In this document: positions 50,448-59,744 of the stretch, piece after piece
Position numbering within the stretch: position 1 is the first letter of the stretch
Layout: each line of letters opens with the position of its first letter
Assembly: GCF_003751225.1 (NCBI RefSeq)
Contig: NZ_RJKE01000001.1
Span: forward strand, 3,720,001-3,784,000
Reading direction: 5' to 3'
From: Actinocorallia herbida
Lineage (GTDB): Bacteria; Actinomycetota; Actinomycetes; Streptosporangiales; Streptosporangiaceae
Length of the DNA: 64,000 bases
Notes under the pieces: model-generated
Seen by the model: only the letters and a program-made list of their open reading frames with translations
Told to the model about the DNA's origin: nothing
The model's database searches: none
Translations under genes and position numbers: made by a program

Positions 50448-50507
50448 CCGGCCACACGGCCATGGGCCTCCGGCATGCGCGCCGAAGGCCTGACAAAAGG
50501 GGAAAGG

Positions 50508-51062
50508 TCAGAGAGAGAACGCCGCGGGCGGCCCGCGCCGGGAGACCTCGGTGACGACCGCCACGGAGACGCGCACCATCACCGGAGCCGGCACCGGCGC
50601 CTTGCCGAACGGGGTCGCCGGGAGCACGGGCCTGGGCAGCCGGAGGATCCGGGCCCCGAGGCGCCGGACGAGGGAGCAGAAGAGCTCCTCGCCCCGGCGC
50701 AGCCAGGCCGCGGACAGGAGCGCCACGATCACGTGGCTGAGCAGCATCGAGCCGTGCGTGTGGTCCATCGTGACCAGGCCCGACCCGTCGAGGGCCTCGA
50801 CCGCCGCCGGGGGATACAGCTCGCCGAACAGCGTGTGCAGCCCGTACTGGGCCGCGAAGGTCGCCGGAAGGATCACGCCCATCCCGCGCTCCCGCCCGAC
50901 GAGCAGGAACGCCCCGGCCGTCAGCGCGAGCACCGCCGGCGCGAACGCCCCCGGCCCGATCAACGCCCCGCCGCCGTACCAGTGCGCCCCGGCCGAGATC
51001 ACCGTGCACACCGAACCGAACCCCGTCGCGCGCAGCAGGCGCAAACCCCAGTCCGGTCGCAC
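50508..51062 (-). CDS. Membrane protein of the copper/heme cluster
   Basis: 184 residues from GTG 51062. About four hydrophobic segments (AVLALTAGAFLLVG, VILPATFAAQYGLH, LLSHVIVALLSAAWL). One loop has TMDHTHGSMLLSH, a His/Met-rich sequence suited to copper. No named family recognised with certainty; its position directly upstream of the PepSY, PCuAC and DyP genes suggests a role in copper handling. The start is uncertain; the longer frame to 51176 is Gly/Arg-rich shadow. Confidence 0.75.
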   Translation of the reverse strand: MRPDWGLRLLRATGFGSVCTVISAGAHWYGGGALIGPGAFAPAVLALTAGAFLLVGRERGMGVILPATFAAQYGLHTLFGELYPPAAVEALDGSGLVTMDHTHGSMLLSHVIVALLSAAWLRRGEELFCSLVRRLGARILRLPRPVLPATPFGKAPVPAPVMVRVSVAVVTEVSRRGPPAAFSL

Positions 51063-51316
51063 CCGCCCATTATGACGACCCCGCGGCCCCCGTGGCCCCC
51101 GCACACCGAATCCTCCCCCCGAAGCACCTGGTCCGCGCCGCCCGTCGGCGCACCGAACACGACCCGGATCACTCAAGCCCGCAGCCCACCTCCCGCATGC
51201 CTGATGTCCCGGTGGAACCCGGGACCCGAAAAGGGACGTGGGCCCCGGGCCCGCCCAGCGCGGCGTGCCTAGGGTCGGCGCAGCGGAGCGGACATGTGCG
51301 GAGGCGAGGGGTGCCG

Positions 51317-51877
51317 ATGTCGATCGAGCGCGGATCGAGCGGGGGGCGAAGGGCGGCGGCGTTCCTCGCCGTGGCGCTGCCGGTGTCGGCGGTGCTCACG
51401 GGAGGCGCGCCGAGCGCCGTCGCCGCGGAGTCCGACACGGTGCGGCGCCTCGTCCACTACCGGTTCCAGGACGCGGCGGGCAGGTGCCTGACCAAGAGCG
51501 CCTTCTTCGGCAAGGCCGCGATCGCCGCCTGCGACGGGAGCATCTCTCAGATCTGGGAGATCGAGTGCAACGCCGCGACGGGAACCCCCTGCACGTCGGT
51601 GCTCAACATCTCCGCGTTCAACCCCGACGGCCCCGACCGATGCCTGCGCCGCGCGGACGCCACCGCGCAAGTCCCCACGGTCACCAGTTGCAGGTTCTGG
51701 TCGTGGCGCACCGAGTGGTCCCCCGACTTCAACCGGCTCCTGCTCGTCAACCTCGACGGACCCGGCAACGTCCCCGCCTACCTGGGCGCGGCAAGCCTGT
51801 CCGGTGTCCTCTCTTATGCCACCTTCTCGGAGATCCCCGGCGAAGCCCACCAGTGGCGGGCCCTCGCTGCCTCCTGA
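51317..51877 (+). CDS. Secreted ricin-type (beta-trefoil) lectin-like protein
   Basis: 186 residues. A signal peptide ends near AVAA (residue about 38). The mature domain has RFQDAAGRCLTKSAFFGKAA, then SISQIWEIE and a second GPDRCLRR block, matching ricin B-lectin QxW-type repeats (SQIWEIE, HQWRAL). Six Cys likely form disulfides. Probably binds carbohydrate outside the cell. No enzyme domain attached. A 13-bp terminator follows at once. Confidence 0.85.
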   Translation: MSIERGSSGGRRAAAFLAVALPVSAVLTGGAPSAVAAESDTVRRLVHYRFQDAAGRCLTKSAFFGKAAIAACDGSISQIWEIECNAATGTPCTSVLNISAFNPDGPDRCLRRADATAQVPTVTSCRFWSWRTEWSPDFNRLLLVNLDGPGNVPAYLGAASLSGVLSYATFSEIPGEAHQWRALAAS

Positions 51878-51879
51878 CC

Positions 51880-51917
51880 CCGCAGCCCCCGTTCGCCCCT
51901 GCGGACGGGGGCTGCGG
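51880..51917 (+). terminator. Hairpin terminator
   Basis: CCGCAGCCCCCGT pairs perfectly with ACGGGGGCTGCGG, 2 nt after the lectin-like gene. Confidence 0.85.
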
Positions 51918-52019
51918 CGCACCTGCGGTGGGGCAGGGCGGCGGGCGCCTCGGCGGCGGCCCGCCTGCGGCGCGTGACGGTCGGGGAGGACAGTGCGGCG
52001 GGAGGCTTGGCGGTGGCCC

Positions 52020-52466
52020 TCAGGTTCTGTGGGGTTCGAGGTTCTTGAGGTAGTCCGTTAGGCGGATTCCGGCTTCGAAGGCGAGGTCGGCGTCGGGTTC
52101 CGGGTCGAGCCACAGCTCGGAGATCCGACGCCAGGCCGGTGGTCCGAGGAAGGGGCCGACGACGGGTTCGGCGCCGAGTGCCGGACGCCACCGGTCCTCA
52201 TGGTCGAGCAGGCGCCGGAGCACCGCCTCGTTGTCGGCCGGCTTGGGATGCTCGGTGTGGAAGCCGATCTCCAGTGCCTGCTCGCGGGCGTCCTCGACGA
52301 GATCCGCCCTGATCAGCTGGGCTTCGTAGTGCTCCTTGGCGGGGGCGGGATCTCCGAACCACACCTTGACCCCGTTGCGGTGCACGACGAGGCGGAGCGG
52401 CCCCAGATCGCGTGGCGCGGCGCCGCGCACGACCTCGCCGACGTGTTCGAAGAAGTCGGGTTCCAT
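52020..52466 (-). CDS. Hypothetical protein
   Basis: 148 residues from ATG 52466 (GGGAG upstream). Soluble, charged; recognisable stretches include VRGAAPRDLGPLRLVVHRNG and FHTEHPKPADNEAVLRRLLD. No family recognised and no signal peptide. Alone between a lectin-like gene and the GDYXXLXY gene; a longer frame to 52520 is possible but has no better RBS. Confidence 0.75.
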   Translation of the reverse strand: MEPDFFEHVGEVVRGAAPRDLGPLRLVVHRNGVKVWFGDPAPAKEHYEAQLIRADLVEDAREQALEIGFHTEHPKPADNEAVLRRLLDHEDRWRPALGAEPVVGPFLGPPAWRRISELWLDPEPDADLAFEAGIRLTDYLKNLEPHRT

Positions 52467-52530
52467 GGCATCGCTCCCTTCGGCCGGGTCTCCCGTCAGG
52501 GTACGGAACCGCACTGACATTTCCGGGCCG

Positions 52531-52992
52531 TCAGGGGGGCGGTTCGAGGCCGGTGATGACGGCCTCGCCGTGATCGGTGACGCGGATGACCGCGGTGAGG
52601 CCGCCGGAGGCGAGGGACTGCTCTAGCGCGCGGGCGCGGTCCTGGGAGGTGAAGAAGGTGCGGAGACCGCAGTCGAGGGTGCCGCCGTGGGAGGCGCAGG
52701 TCAGGTAAGGGGCGGACGGACGGGTACGCGTCGGCGTGCCGCCCCTCCACAGGGCCCCTTCGCGCACGAGGGGGACGTGATAGGTGCCCGACCCGGCCGC
52801 CTCGTCGGGAAGCCCGGGGTAGTCGAGCTCGACGTAGGCGCCGCGGAACGGGTCGATCGGGTCGACCGGGGTGGCGGCGAGCCGGATCTGGGCGCCCGCC
52901 GCGAACGCCCACAGTTGGGGCCGGACGGCCCAGCCGGCCAGGGCGGCCTGGACGAGGACGGCCGCCGCGACGGCGAGGGAGGACTTCTTCAT
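52531..52992 (-). CDS. GDYXXLXY-type protein
   Basis: 153 residues. A signal anchor (SLAVAAAVLVQAALAGWAV) is followed by the family motif, here DPFRGAYVELDYPGL (GAYxxLxY variant). The ATG overlaps the DUF2157 gene stop by 4 nt. These two families are commonly adjacent in bacteria; the joint function is unknown. The protein is probably exported or membrane-tethered. Confidence 0.85.
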   Translation of the reverse strand: MKKSSLAVAAAVLVQAALAGWAVRPQLWAFAAGAQIRLAATPVDPIDPFRGAYVELDYPGLPDEAAGSGTYHVPLVREGALWRGGTPTRTRPSAPYLTCASHGGTLDCGLRTFFTSQDRARALEQSLASGGLTAVIRVTDHGEAVITGLEPPP

Positions 52993-54110
52993 CGGGAGAC
53001 CTCCGTGATGAGGCGGCGAGCCCTGTGGGCGGCCACGCCGGTGCCGAGGAGGACCGCGCCGAGCACGAGGAAGAGCGCCGCGCCGGAGAACAGCGGGGCG
53101 AAGATCGCGAAGCTCTGCGTGGTGACGAACAGGACGAGCGCGGCGGTCGCCAGCGGCGTCACGCCCGGCAGCCCTTTGGACGTGCCGAGCAGCGCGAACC
53201 AGGCCGCCGCGACCACGTAGACGGCGATCCCCGCGACCGCCCGGATCGTCCCGGACCCGTCGGGATCCCAGACGGCGAGCACCAGGCCCGCGCCGAGCAC
53301 GGCGAGCACCGCGGCGATCTCGGCCCACGCGGAGGGCGCGCGCAAGACCGCCGCCGCGCACAGCACCGCCGCGACGCCCGCCCCCGCCCAGAGCGGCCCC
53401 GAGATCCGGAAGTCCTGGTCCGGGAAGGCGACGATGAACAGACCCACGAGCGCGAGGAGCACCCCCACGGGCCGCCAGACCGGGGCGAGGTCGGGAAGCG
53501 GCCGCTCGTGCAGGACGGCGAGGGCCGTGACCAGCGCGGCCGCCACGAGCATCGCCATCGCGACGGTCCCGTGGCTCGCGGCCCGCTCGGCGGCCCACCA
53601 GCAGTACCACCCGACGGTCAGGCCCGCCGCGACGACGAGGATCGCCCTCTCCCGGGTCGCGTAGGCGTAGGCGAGGGCACCGCCCGCCCAGGCGCCCAGC
53701 AGCCCGGAGGACCCCGCGGGCACCTGGAGGCTCTGCGCCGCCTGGAAGACCACCCCGCCCGCCGCGCACACCGCGATCACCCTGACCGCCGCCGCGACGG
53801 ACCCGCCGGACCGCGCGGCGACCACCTGACCGGCCGCGACCGCCCCCAGCCAGACGGCGACGATCCCGGCGAACCGCACCGAGGGCGGCATCCGCTCATA
53901 GTTCGCCGCGACCACCCAGAGCAGCCCGACCCCGACGAACGACGCCCCGAGCACCAGCGCGATCCGCTCCAGCGCGAGCCTCCGCCCCGCCTCGTACCGC
54001 GCCGCGATCGCCTCGGCCGCCTCCCGCCCGATCACCCCCTCGGCCTCCCACACCGCGATCTCCCGCCGCAACCACGTCAACCGCCCACTCGAGACCCGCA
54101 CCCTGTCCAT
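52989..54110 (-). CDS. DUF2157 multi-pass membrane protein
   Basis: 373 residues from ATG 54110. The N-terminal soluble segment (WLRREIAVWEAEGVIGREAA) is the DUF2157 signature, then about ten hydrophobic helices. Stop overlaps the GDYXXLXY start (ATGA). Function unknown for the family. The longer frame upstream to 54359 runs through the intergenic repeats and was not used. Confidence 0.87.
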   Translation of the reverse strand: MDRVRVSSGRLTWLRREIAVWEAEGVIGREAAEAIAARYEAGRRLALERIALVLGASFVGVGLLWVVAANYERMPPSVRFAGIVAVWLGAVAAGQVVAARSGGSVAAAVRVIAVCAAGGVVFQAAQSLQVPAGSSGLLGAWAGGALAYAYATRERAILVVAAGLTVGWYCWWAAERAASHGTVAMAMLVAAALVTALAVLHERPLPDLAPVWRPVGVLLALVGLFIVAFPDQDFRISGPLWAGAGVAAVLCAAAVLRAPSAWAEIAAVLAVLGAGLVLAVWDPDGSGTIRAVAGIAVYVVAAAWFALLGTSKGLPGVTPLATAALVLFVTTQSFAIFAPLFSGAALFLVLGAVLLGTGVAAHRARRLITEVSR

Positions 54111-54159
54111 CCCCCCAGCATCGCCCCCGCCCCGGCCCGCGTCATGAGTACTCCTACTC

Positions 54160-54430
54160 AGATCCCCAAGGCCTTTGGCCCCGCCACTCCCGCCGCGGCC
54201 CCTCGCGGCACCGTCGGCCGGGTCCGTGGTGCTTCCCGGCCCGCCGCTCAGATTCACAAGGCACCCTTGGCCCCCGCCACTCCCGCATGGCACCTCGCGG
54301 CACCGCCGCCCGGGTCCGCGGAACTCCCCGGCCACCGCCCCGCGTCCGGCTGTCCGCAAGGCCCGCGCATCGCGGTGTGGCTCGGCCGACCGGCCCGCGC
54401 GGTGCTTCCCCGGTCGCCGCTCGCGCGTCC
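54160..54430 (+). repeat. Degenerate ~90-bp tandem direct repeat
   Basis: Unit 1 at 54160-54249 and unit 2 from 54250 both start AGATYCMCAAGG and share GCCACTCCCGC and CACCTCGCGGCACCG-like blocks; a weaker third unit starts near 54346 (CTGTCCGCAAGGCC). They occupy most of the gap of about 480 bases between the DUF2157 gene and the dehydrogenase gene. No coding frame supported. Confidence 0.72.
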
Positions 54431-54592
54431 TCGGGCCGTCCGTGGCACCGTTGATCGGTTGCTTGTGCCGCCCGGATCAACGTGGTGGGTCCGTACGGTG
54501 CGTCGTGGCGTCGCCGTTCGGGGTGTGTTTCACGTTTGGCCTGGTCCGGCCTACGCCGGTGGCGGTGACGGTCGGTGGGTGATGATGGCGGG

Positions 54593-56218
54593 ATGCGCTG
54601 GGTCGTGGGCGGGGGACTGGCCGGGCTGCTGGGCGGCGCGGTGGTGTGCGTGCCGCTGGCGGCACAGGAAGGCGTGTCGGTCGCGGAGCTCGCCGCGTTC
54701 GCGGTGATCGCGGTGCTGACGGGGTGCGCGGTCGGGTGGTCGGGGAGGCACCGGCCGGAGGGCATGGTCGCGCTGGGCGTGCTGCTCGGGTTGCTCGCGT
54801 GGTTCGCGGGGGCGATGAGCCTCGAGCGGCTGGCGCAGGGCGGGAGCCTGTCCTGGAGCCTGGAAGGGGTGGCCGGGCCCTATCCGCGGCTCATCGCGGG
54901 GGTGCTCGCCGGAGGGCTGACGGGGCTGCTCGCCGGACCGATCACCCGGGTCCTTCCCGTGCGCAAGGGACGGCCCGGGGAACCGGCGCGTCCGGCACGG
55001 GTCGTCATCGTGGGCGGGGGCTTCGGCGGGGTGGCGGTGGCGCAGCGCTTCGAACGGCTGGCCAGGCGGGGCGCCGCGGTCGACGTCACCCTGGTCAGCG
55101 ACTCGCCCTTCCTGCTGTTCACGCCGATGCTCGCCGAGGTCGCGGGCGGCGCGCTCGAGGCGCAGCACATCGGGGCGCCGGTGCGGGCGTGCGCGCCGCA
55201 CACGAGGTTCCGGCGGGGCGAGGTCGTCCGGATCGACGCCGGGCGCAAGATCGTCGTGCTGCGCACCGGGGGCCATCGGGACGAGGAGCTCTCCTACGAC
55301 CACCTCGTGATCGCCACGGGCGTGGCCCCCGCGTTCTTCGGCCTGCCGGGCGTCGAGGAGCGCGCGTTCACCCTCAAGACCCTCGGCGACGCGGCCCGGC
55401 TGCGCGCCCACGTCCTCGCGCTGCTCGACCTCGCCGAGCAGGAGAGCGACCCGCGGGCGCGCCGCCGCCAGCTGTCGTTCGTCGTCGCGGGGGGCGGGTT
55501 CGCCGGCGCGGAGACCGTCGCCGAGCTGTTCGACCTCGTCCACGGCGTGCTGCGGCACTACCCCGGCATCGACCCGGCCGAGCCTGCGTTCACGCTCGTG
55601 CACTCCGGCGACGGCATCCTGCCCGAGATGCCCGCCTCGCTCGGCGCGTACGCGCGCGAGCGCCTGGAGGCCCGCGGCATCCGCTTCCGCCTCGGCGTCC
55701 GGGTCGCCGAGGCCGCGGACAGCGCCGTGTGGCTCACCGACCGCACCGAGATCCCCGCGCAGACCCTGGTGTGGACCGCGGGCAACAAGCCGGGGCCGCT
55801 CCTGTCGGGTGACCGGCTCAAGACCGACGCCGCGCTGAGGGTCGACGGGGCCGCGGACGTGTGGGCCGTGGGCGACTGCGCGCGGATCCCCGATCCGTCC
55901 GGCGCCCCCTACCCGCCGACGGCCCAGCACGCCCTGCGCGAGGGCAGGAAGGCGGCGGACAACATCGGCGCCGTCCTGGCAGGCCGCGAGCCGGAGCAGT
56001 TCGTGTTCCGGGCCATCGGCATCCTGTGCCTGCTCGGGCACCGGACCGCCGCCGCTGAGATCCGCGGGCTGCGCCTGTCCGGCCTGGCCGCCTGGTTCCT
56101 CTGGCGCGGCATCTACCTGGCCAAACTGCCCGGCGCGGACAAAAGGGTGCGTGTGCTCTTCGACTGGTCGCTCGACCTGGTCTTCCCCCGCGACCTGACG
56201 GCGGGCCGCGATGCGTGA
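54593..56218 (+). CDS. NDH-2-like NAD(P)/FAD oxidoreductase with an N-terminal membrane domain
   Basis: 541 residues from ATG 54593. The first about 125 residues hold four hydrophobic segments (VVGGGLAGLLGGAVVCVPLA, LAAFAVIAVLTGCAVGW and others). Then comes a type II NADH dehydrogenase: FAD site VVIVGGGFGGVAVAQRFERL (near residue 137), NAD site VVAGGGFAGAETVAEL (near 298) and DVWAVGDCARIPD (near 422), with a hydrophobic C-terminus. Standard NDH-2 lacks the leading multi-pass domain, so this looks like a fusion. It overlaps the next membrane gene by 8 nt. Confidence 0.87.
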   Translation: MRWVVGGGLAGLLGGAVVCVPLAAQEGVSVAELAAFAVIAVLTGCAVGWSGRHRPEGMVALGVLLGLLAWFAGAMSLERLAQGGSLSWSLEGVAGPYPRLIAGVLAGGLTGLLAGPITRVLPVRKGRPGEPARPARVVIVGGGFGGVAVAQRFERLARRGAAVDVTLVSDSPFLLFTPMLAEVAGGALEAQHIGAPVRACAPHTRFRRGEVVRIDAGRKIVVLRTGGHRDEELSYDHLVIATGVAPAFFGLPGVEERAFTLKTLGDAARLRAHVLALLDLAEQESDPRARRRQLSFVVAGGGFAGAETVAELFDLVHGVLRHYPGIDPAEPAFTLVHSGDGILPEMPASLGAYARERLEARGIRFRLGVRVAEAADSAVWLTDRTEIPAQTLVWTAGNKPGPLLSGDRLKTDAALRVDGAADVWAVGDCARIPDPSGAPYPPTAQHALREGRKAADNIGAVLAGREPEQFVFRAIGILCLLGHRTAAAEIRGLRLSGLAAWFLWRGIYLAKLPGADKRVRVLFDWSLDLVFPRDLTAGRDA

Positions 56219-57575
56219 GGCGGCGCGCGGCGCTGGCGCAGGGGTGGTGGGCGGTCTCGTCTTCGGCGGGTGCATGGCCTCCTACGGCGCGCTGCCCACG
56301 GTCGCCTCCCTCGTCCGGACCGACGAGCCCGCCGTCGGCCTCGTGCTGCACCTGGCCATCGCCGCGGCGGTCGGCGCCGGGTTCGGGGTCGTCGCGGCCC
56401 GGGTGGACGGCAGCGAGCTGTTCTTCTGGGGCCTCGCCTACGGCGCCTTCTGGTGGTACCTCGGGCCGCTGACCCTCCTGCCGCTGCTCACCGGCGGGGA
56501 GGTCGCCTGGACCCTGCCCGCCGCCCGGTCGCTGCTGCCGAGCCTGTTCGGGCATCTCGCGTTCGGCGCGGTCACGGCCCTCGCGTTCGGCCTGCTCGCC
56601 CGTCCCGACCCGCGCGCGCACCTGCGCCCCGGCCCGCTGGTACGCGGCCTCGTCGCGGGCCTGGCGGCGGCACTGGTGCTGCTCCCCGCGACGAACCTCC
56701 TGCTCGTCGGGGCGCTCGCCGGGCTCGGGTACCCGCTGCTGTTCTCCGGCCGCCGCGAGGGTACCGGACCCGCCGTCGTGCGGGGTGTGGGCTACGGCTT
56801 CGTCTGGTGGGTGGTCGCCGCCCTCACCCTGCCGCCCCTGCTGCGCGGCGAAGGGCTCGACTGGTCGGCGGGCGCTGTCGTGGACGCCGTCGGCGAACTG
56901 CCCGGCCAGGTCCTGCTCGGCGCGGGCATCGCGCTGGTCTTCTCCTGGCTCGGCCTGCTCTCCCGGGCCTTCCTCGTGGACGACGTCCGGGCCCTGCACG
57001 ACGAGGGATCCGGTGCCCGCGGCCTCCAGGCGACCCTTTCGGGGATCGTGGCCGGGCTCGTCGGCGGCACGGTGTTCGCCTTCGCCTGGGCGCAGACCGG
57101 CTCGCTCTCCCAGGTGGCGGGCCTGGTCGGCGGGGAGGGCATCGTCCTCGCCGTCGTGGTCCACCTGGTGGTGGCCCAGCTCATCGGCGTCTCCTACGCC
57201 CTGCTCTTCCGGCGTAGAGCCTTCGACCTGGCCTCCGGACTGGGCTGGGGCCTGTCTTACGGTCTCCTGTGGTGGTTCCTTGGCGCGCTCACCCTTCTGC
57301 CCGCCCTGCTCGACCAGCCTCTGCGCTGGAACGCCGCGGCCATGGCCCTCGCCTTTCCCGCGCTCGTCGGCCATCTCGTTTACGGCGCGGCCCTCGGCGT
57401 CACCCAGCAGTGGCTGGAGAACCGTGCGAACCCCTGGTGGCTGACGCGCGGTGAGGCCGAAGCCCGCCGCGTCGAGGCCCGCCGAGACCAGACCCTCTCC
57501 GCGGCCCCCGCCCTCTGGCTCCTGTCCGCCCTGCTGGCCACCGCCGTCCCGGTCCTCACCTCGGCCGTCCCCTGA
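56211..57575 (+). CDS. Multi-pass membrane protein with internal triplication
   Basis: 454 residues, about a dozen membrane helices. A motif of the form YG-x-WW-x-x-x-x-LTLLP occurs three times: AYGAFWWYLGPLTLLP (near 78), GYGFVWWVVAALTLPP (near 193) and SYGLLWWFLGALTLLP (near 349), implying a triplicated unit of roughly 120-155 residues. ATG overlaps the NDH-2-like gene by 8 nt, so they are coexpressed. Possibly a quinone, ion or electron-transport partner; the family is unknown to me. Confidence 0.82.
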   Translation: MREAARGAGAGVVGGLVFGGCMASYGALPTVASLVRTDEPAVGLVLHLAIAAAVGAGFGVVAARVDGSELFFWGLAYGAFWWYLGPLTLLPLLTGGEVAWTLPAARSLLPSLFGHLAFGAVTALAFGLLARPDPRAHLRPGPLVRGLVAGLAAALVLLPATNLLLVGALAGLGYPLLFSGRREGTGPAVVRGVGYGFVWWVVAALTLPPLLRGEGLDWSAGAVVDAVGELPGQVLLGAGIALVFSWLGLLSRAFLVDDVRALHDEGSGARGLQATLSGIVAGLVGGTVFAFAWAQTGSLSQVAGLVGGEGIVLAVVVHLVVAQLIGVSYALLFRRRAFDLASGLGWGLSYGLLWWFLGALTLLPALLDQPLRWNAAAMALAFPALVGHLVYGAALGVTQQWLENRANPWWLTRGEAEARRVEARRDQTLSAAPALWLLSALLATAVPVLTSAVP

Positions 57576-57625
57576 CGCGCGCGGTCCGCGCACGTCCGGC
57601 CTTCGCGGTCCGGGAGGACGAGGGA

Positions 57626-59668
57626 TCAAGGGACGGGGCCGCGCGGTTTCGGGGCAGGCGCGGCGGGTTCCGAAGCCAGGTTTCGGGTGGTGGCGGCGAG
57701 GGTGAGGGGGACGAGGACGGTGAGGCCGAGGGTGAGGATGGAGACGCCGGAGTCATTGGCCAGCGTGCCGACGACCAGGGTGGTGACGGCGCCCAGCAGC
57801 CCCGCCTGGAACAGGGGAGCGCGAGCGAGCAGGTCCTTGGCCGGGCCGCGCAGGAGGAGGACGAGGAAGAGGACCGCCGTGAGGGCCAGCGGGGCGAACC
57901 TGAGGTCGGTGAAGCTGCGGGTCATCACGGTGAGCTTTCGGGCGACGACCGGGCCGGCGTCTCCGTTCAGCAGGTCGTGGACGAACCGGCCGATGTGGGT
58001 GCGGTCGGCGGCCGGGCGGAGGCTGTCGGCGTAGGCGACGGCGAGCACGACGGCCGCGGTGACGGCGGCCAGCACGGCGAGCTTGACGGCCGAGATCCGC
58101 CGCCGCGAGGCGACGAGGAGCGTCACGGCGAGGCCGGGGATGAAGGCGATCATTCCCCCGAAATCGCTGCCCCACAGGGGAAGCCCGTCGAGGAGCGCGG
58201 CGCACGCGCCGAGTCCTGCGATCACGCCGAGGGCGGCCCCGGGCCGTCCTCGGTCGTGGGTCCGCTGGGCGAGGACCGACGCGGCCAGGAGCGTCGCGGT
58301 CGTGAGGACGGCGAATCCGACGTTGCCCATGCCGAAGTAGCGCCAGCCGCCCAGATGCGAGTAGCCCATCAGGCTGTTGACCTGGAGGTTCATCCCGAAG
58401 AGCTGGTCGGCCGCCGGCACCGCGGCCGACAGCCCGGCCACCGCGAGGACGGGCGCGAGCGCGGAACGCCGCCGGGTGGCCGCGAGGACGGCCGTGGTGA
58501 TCAGCGCGTCGCAGAGCAGGACCCCGCCGACCAGCGCGGCGCCGGGGTCGACGGACCACGGTGGGGCGGCCCAGGGCAGCAGGTTGACCAGGTAGGTCGA
58601 GACGGGCAGCGCGGCGGCGGCGAGCGCGGCGGCCCTGATCGCGGGCAGCCACCGCCCGCGCCGCCGCAGGGCGACGACGCCCAGCGCGTACACGGTGTAG
58701 AGCGCGATGACCCAGCCCAGGTGGAAGCCGAAGGAGACGCGCTTGAGCACCTCGCCTTCGGCCGCCTGGACGTTGAGACGGCGGATCTCGTCGCCGAGCC
58801 GCTCATGCGGGCCGCCGCCGGCGCGCGCCGGGGTGCCGACGAGGGTGTCGGGGGCCTGGATCCCGGCCGCGTCGAGCACCGTCGCGGTGAGATCGGGGAG
58901 GATCACGACGTCGGGCTGCCGGGTGGAGGCCGAGCCCAGGGACCGGCGGTCGAATCCGGTGCCGGAGGCCAGCACGGCCCGCAGGCGGGGGACGCCCCAG
59001 TGATCGGAGATCCCGGCGACCACCACGGTCGTCCCCTCGGGGATCCGGGCGAGAAGGGCGCCGATCGCGGTGTCCACCCGGCGCGTGGCGTCGCGTCGGC
59101 GCTCGCCCTCGCGGTGCACGAGATCATCGAAGGAGACGAGGGTGACGGCGCAGTCCGTCACGTTCGCGGCGGCGGGGTCGGCGCTGTAGCGGTCGATCCG
59201 CCCGGAGGCGTCGGCCCCGCCGAGGGCGGCGCCGGGCCCCGCGGCGGACACGCAGCCGCCCGACCGGTGCACGGCGTCCCCGAGCAGGCCGATCCTGGAG
59301 GGGAAGCCGAGGGAGTCGACGTACCTGCCGATCGAGGGCATGTCCTCGACCACGGCGCCCTGCCCGTCGGACTCGACGTTCGGCTCTCCGGCGCACAGGT
59401 TCGTCGCGGCCCGGCTCCCCGAGGAGACCGTCGCCCAGCCGTCCATCGGACAGGTGCTGTGCCCGATGCTCTTGGCGGACAGCAGTCCGACCGCGCTTCG
59501 TGCCGCGAGCCTTCGGAGATGGGGCGCCCGCCCCGGCTGGACGTCGGCCCACCGCAAGGAGGGAATCCCGATCAGCACGACCCTGCTCGCCCCGGCCGCC
59601 GAGGCAGGCGCCCAGAGCAACGGCACGACCGCCAGGACGGCGACCACCAGCCCCGCAAAACGTTTCAC
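57626..59668 (-). CDS. Large membrane protein with extracellular alkaline-phosphatase-like domain
   Basis: 680 residues from GTG 59668 (GGGAAG 5 nt upstream). A signal-like helix, then a domain of about 270 residues (RVVLIGIPSLRWADVQPGRA, VVVAGISDHWGVPRLRAVL, VVILPDLTATVLDAAGI) that resembles the alkaline-phosphatase/sulfatase superfamily, although a complete metal-binding set cannot be read with certainty. The C-terminal half has about nine helices with NSLMGYSHLGGWRYFGMGN. Similar actinobacterial proteins are uncharacterised; a role in cell-envelope lipid or teichoic acid metabolism is a guess. Confidence 0.8.
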   Translation of the reverse strand: MKRFAGLVVAVLAVVPLLWAPASAAGASRVVLIGIPSLRWADVQPGRAPHLRRLAARSAVGLLSAKSIGHSTCPMDGWATVSSGSRAATNLCAGEPNVESDGQGAVVEDMPSIGRYVDSLGFPSRIGLLGDAVHRSGGCVSAAGPGAALGGADASGRIDRYSADPAAANVTDCAVTLVSFDDLVHREGERRRDATRRVDTAIGALLARIPEGTTVVVAGISDHWGVPRLRAVLASGTGFDRRSLGSASTRQPDVVILPDLTATVLDAAGIQAPDTLVGTPARAGGGPHERLGDEIRRLNVQAAEGEVLKRVSFGFHLGWVIALYTVYALGVVALRRRGRWLPAIRAAALAAAALPVSTYLVNLLPWAAPPWSVDPGAALVGGVLLCDALITTAVLAATRRRSALAPVLAVAGLSAAVPAADQLFGMNLQVNSLMGYSHLGGWRYFGMGNVGFAVLTTATLLAASVLAQRTHDRGRPGAALGVIAGLGACAALLDGLPLWGSDFGGMIAFIPGLAVTLLVASRRRISAVKLAVLAAVTAAVVLAVAYADSLRPAADRTHIGRFVHDLLNGDAGPVVARKLTVMTRSFTDLRFAPLALTAVLFLVLLLRGPAKDLLARAPLFQAGLLGAVTTLVVGTLANDSGVSILTLGLTVLVPLTLAATTRNLASEPAAPAPKPRGPVP

Positions 59669-59675
59669 CCAGAAC

Positions 59676-59739
59676 TTCCCATCTCCGACAAACGGCTGAG
59701 CCTACCCAGACTCCGGACCGGAAAATCAGCAGATGGGAA
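59676..59739. repeat. Inverted repeat upstream of the phosphatase-like gene
   Basis: TTCCCATCT (59676-59684) and AGATGGGAA (59731-59739), perfect 9-bp arms, 46 nt apart. Could be an operator pair or the scar of a lost element. Confidence 0.55.
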
Positions 59740-59744
59740 TTCAC

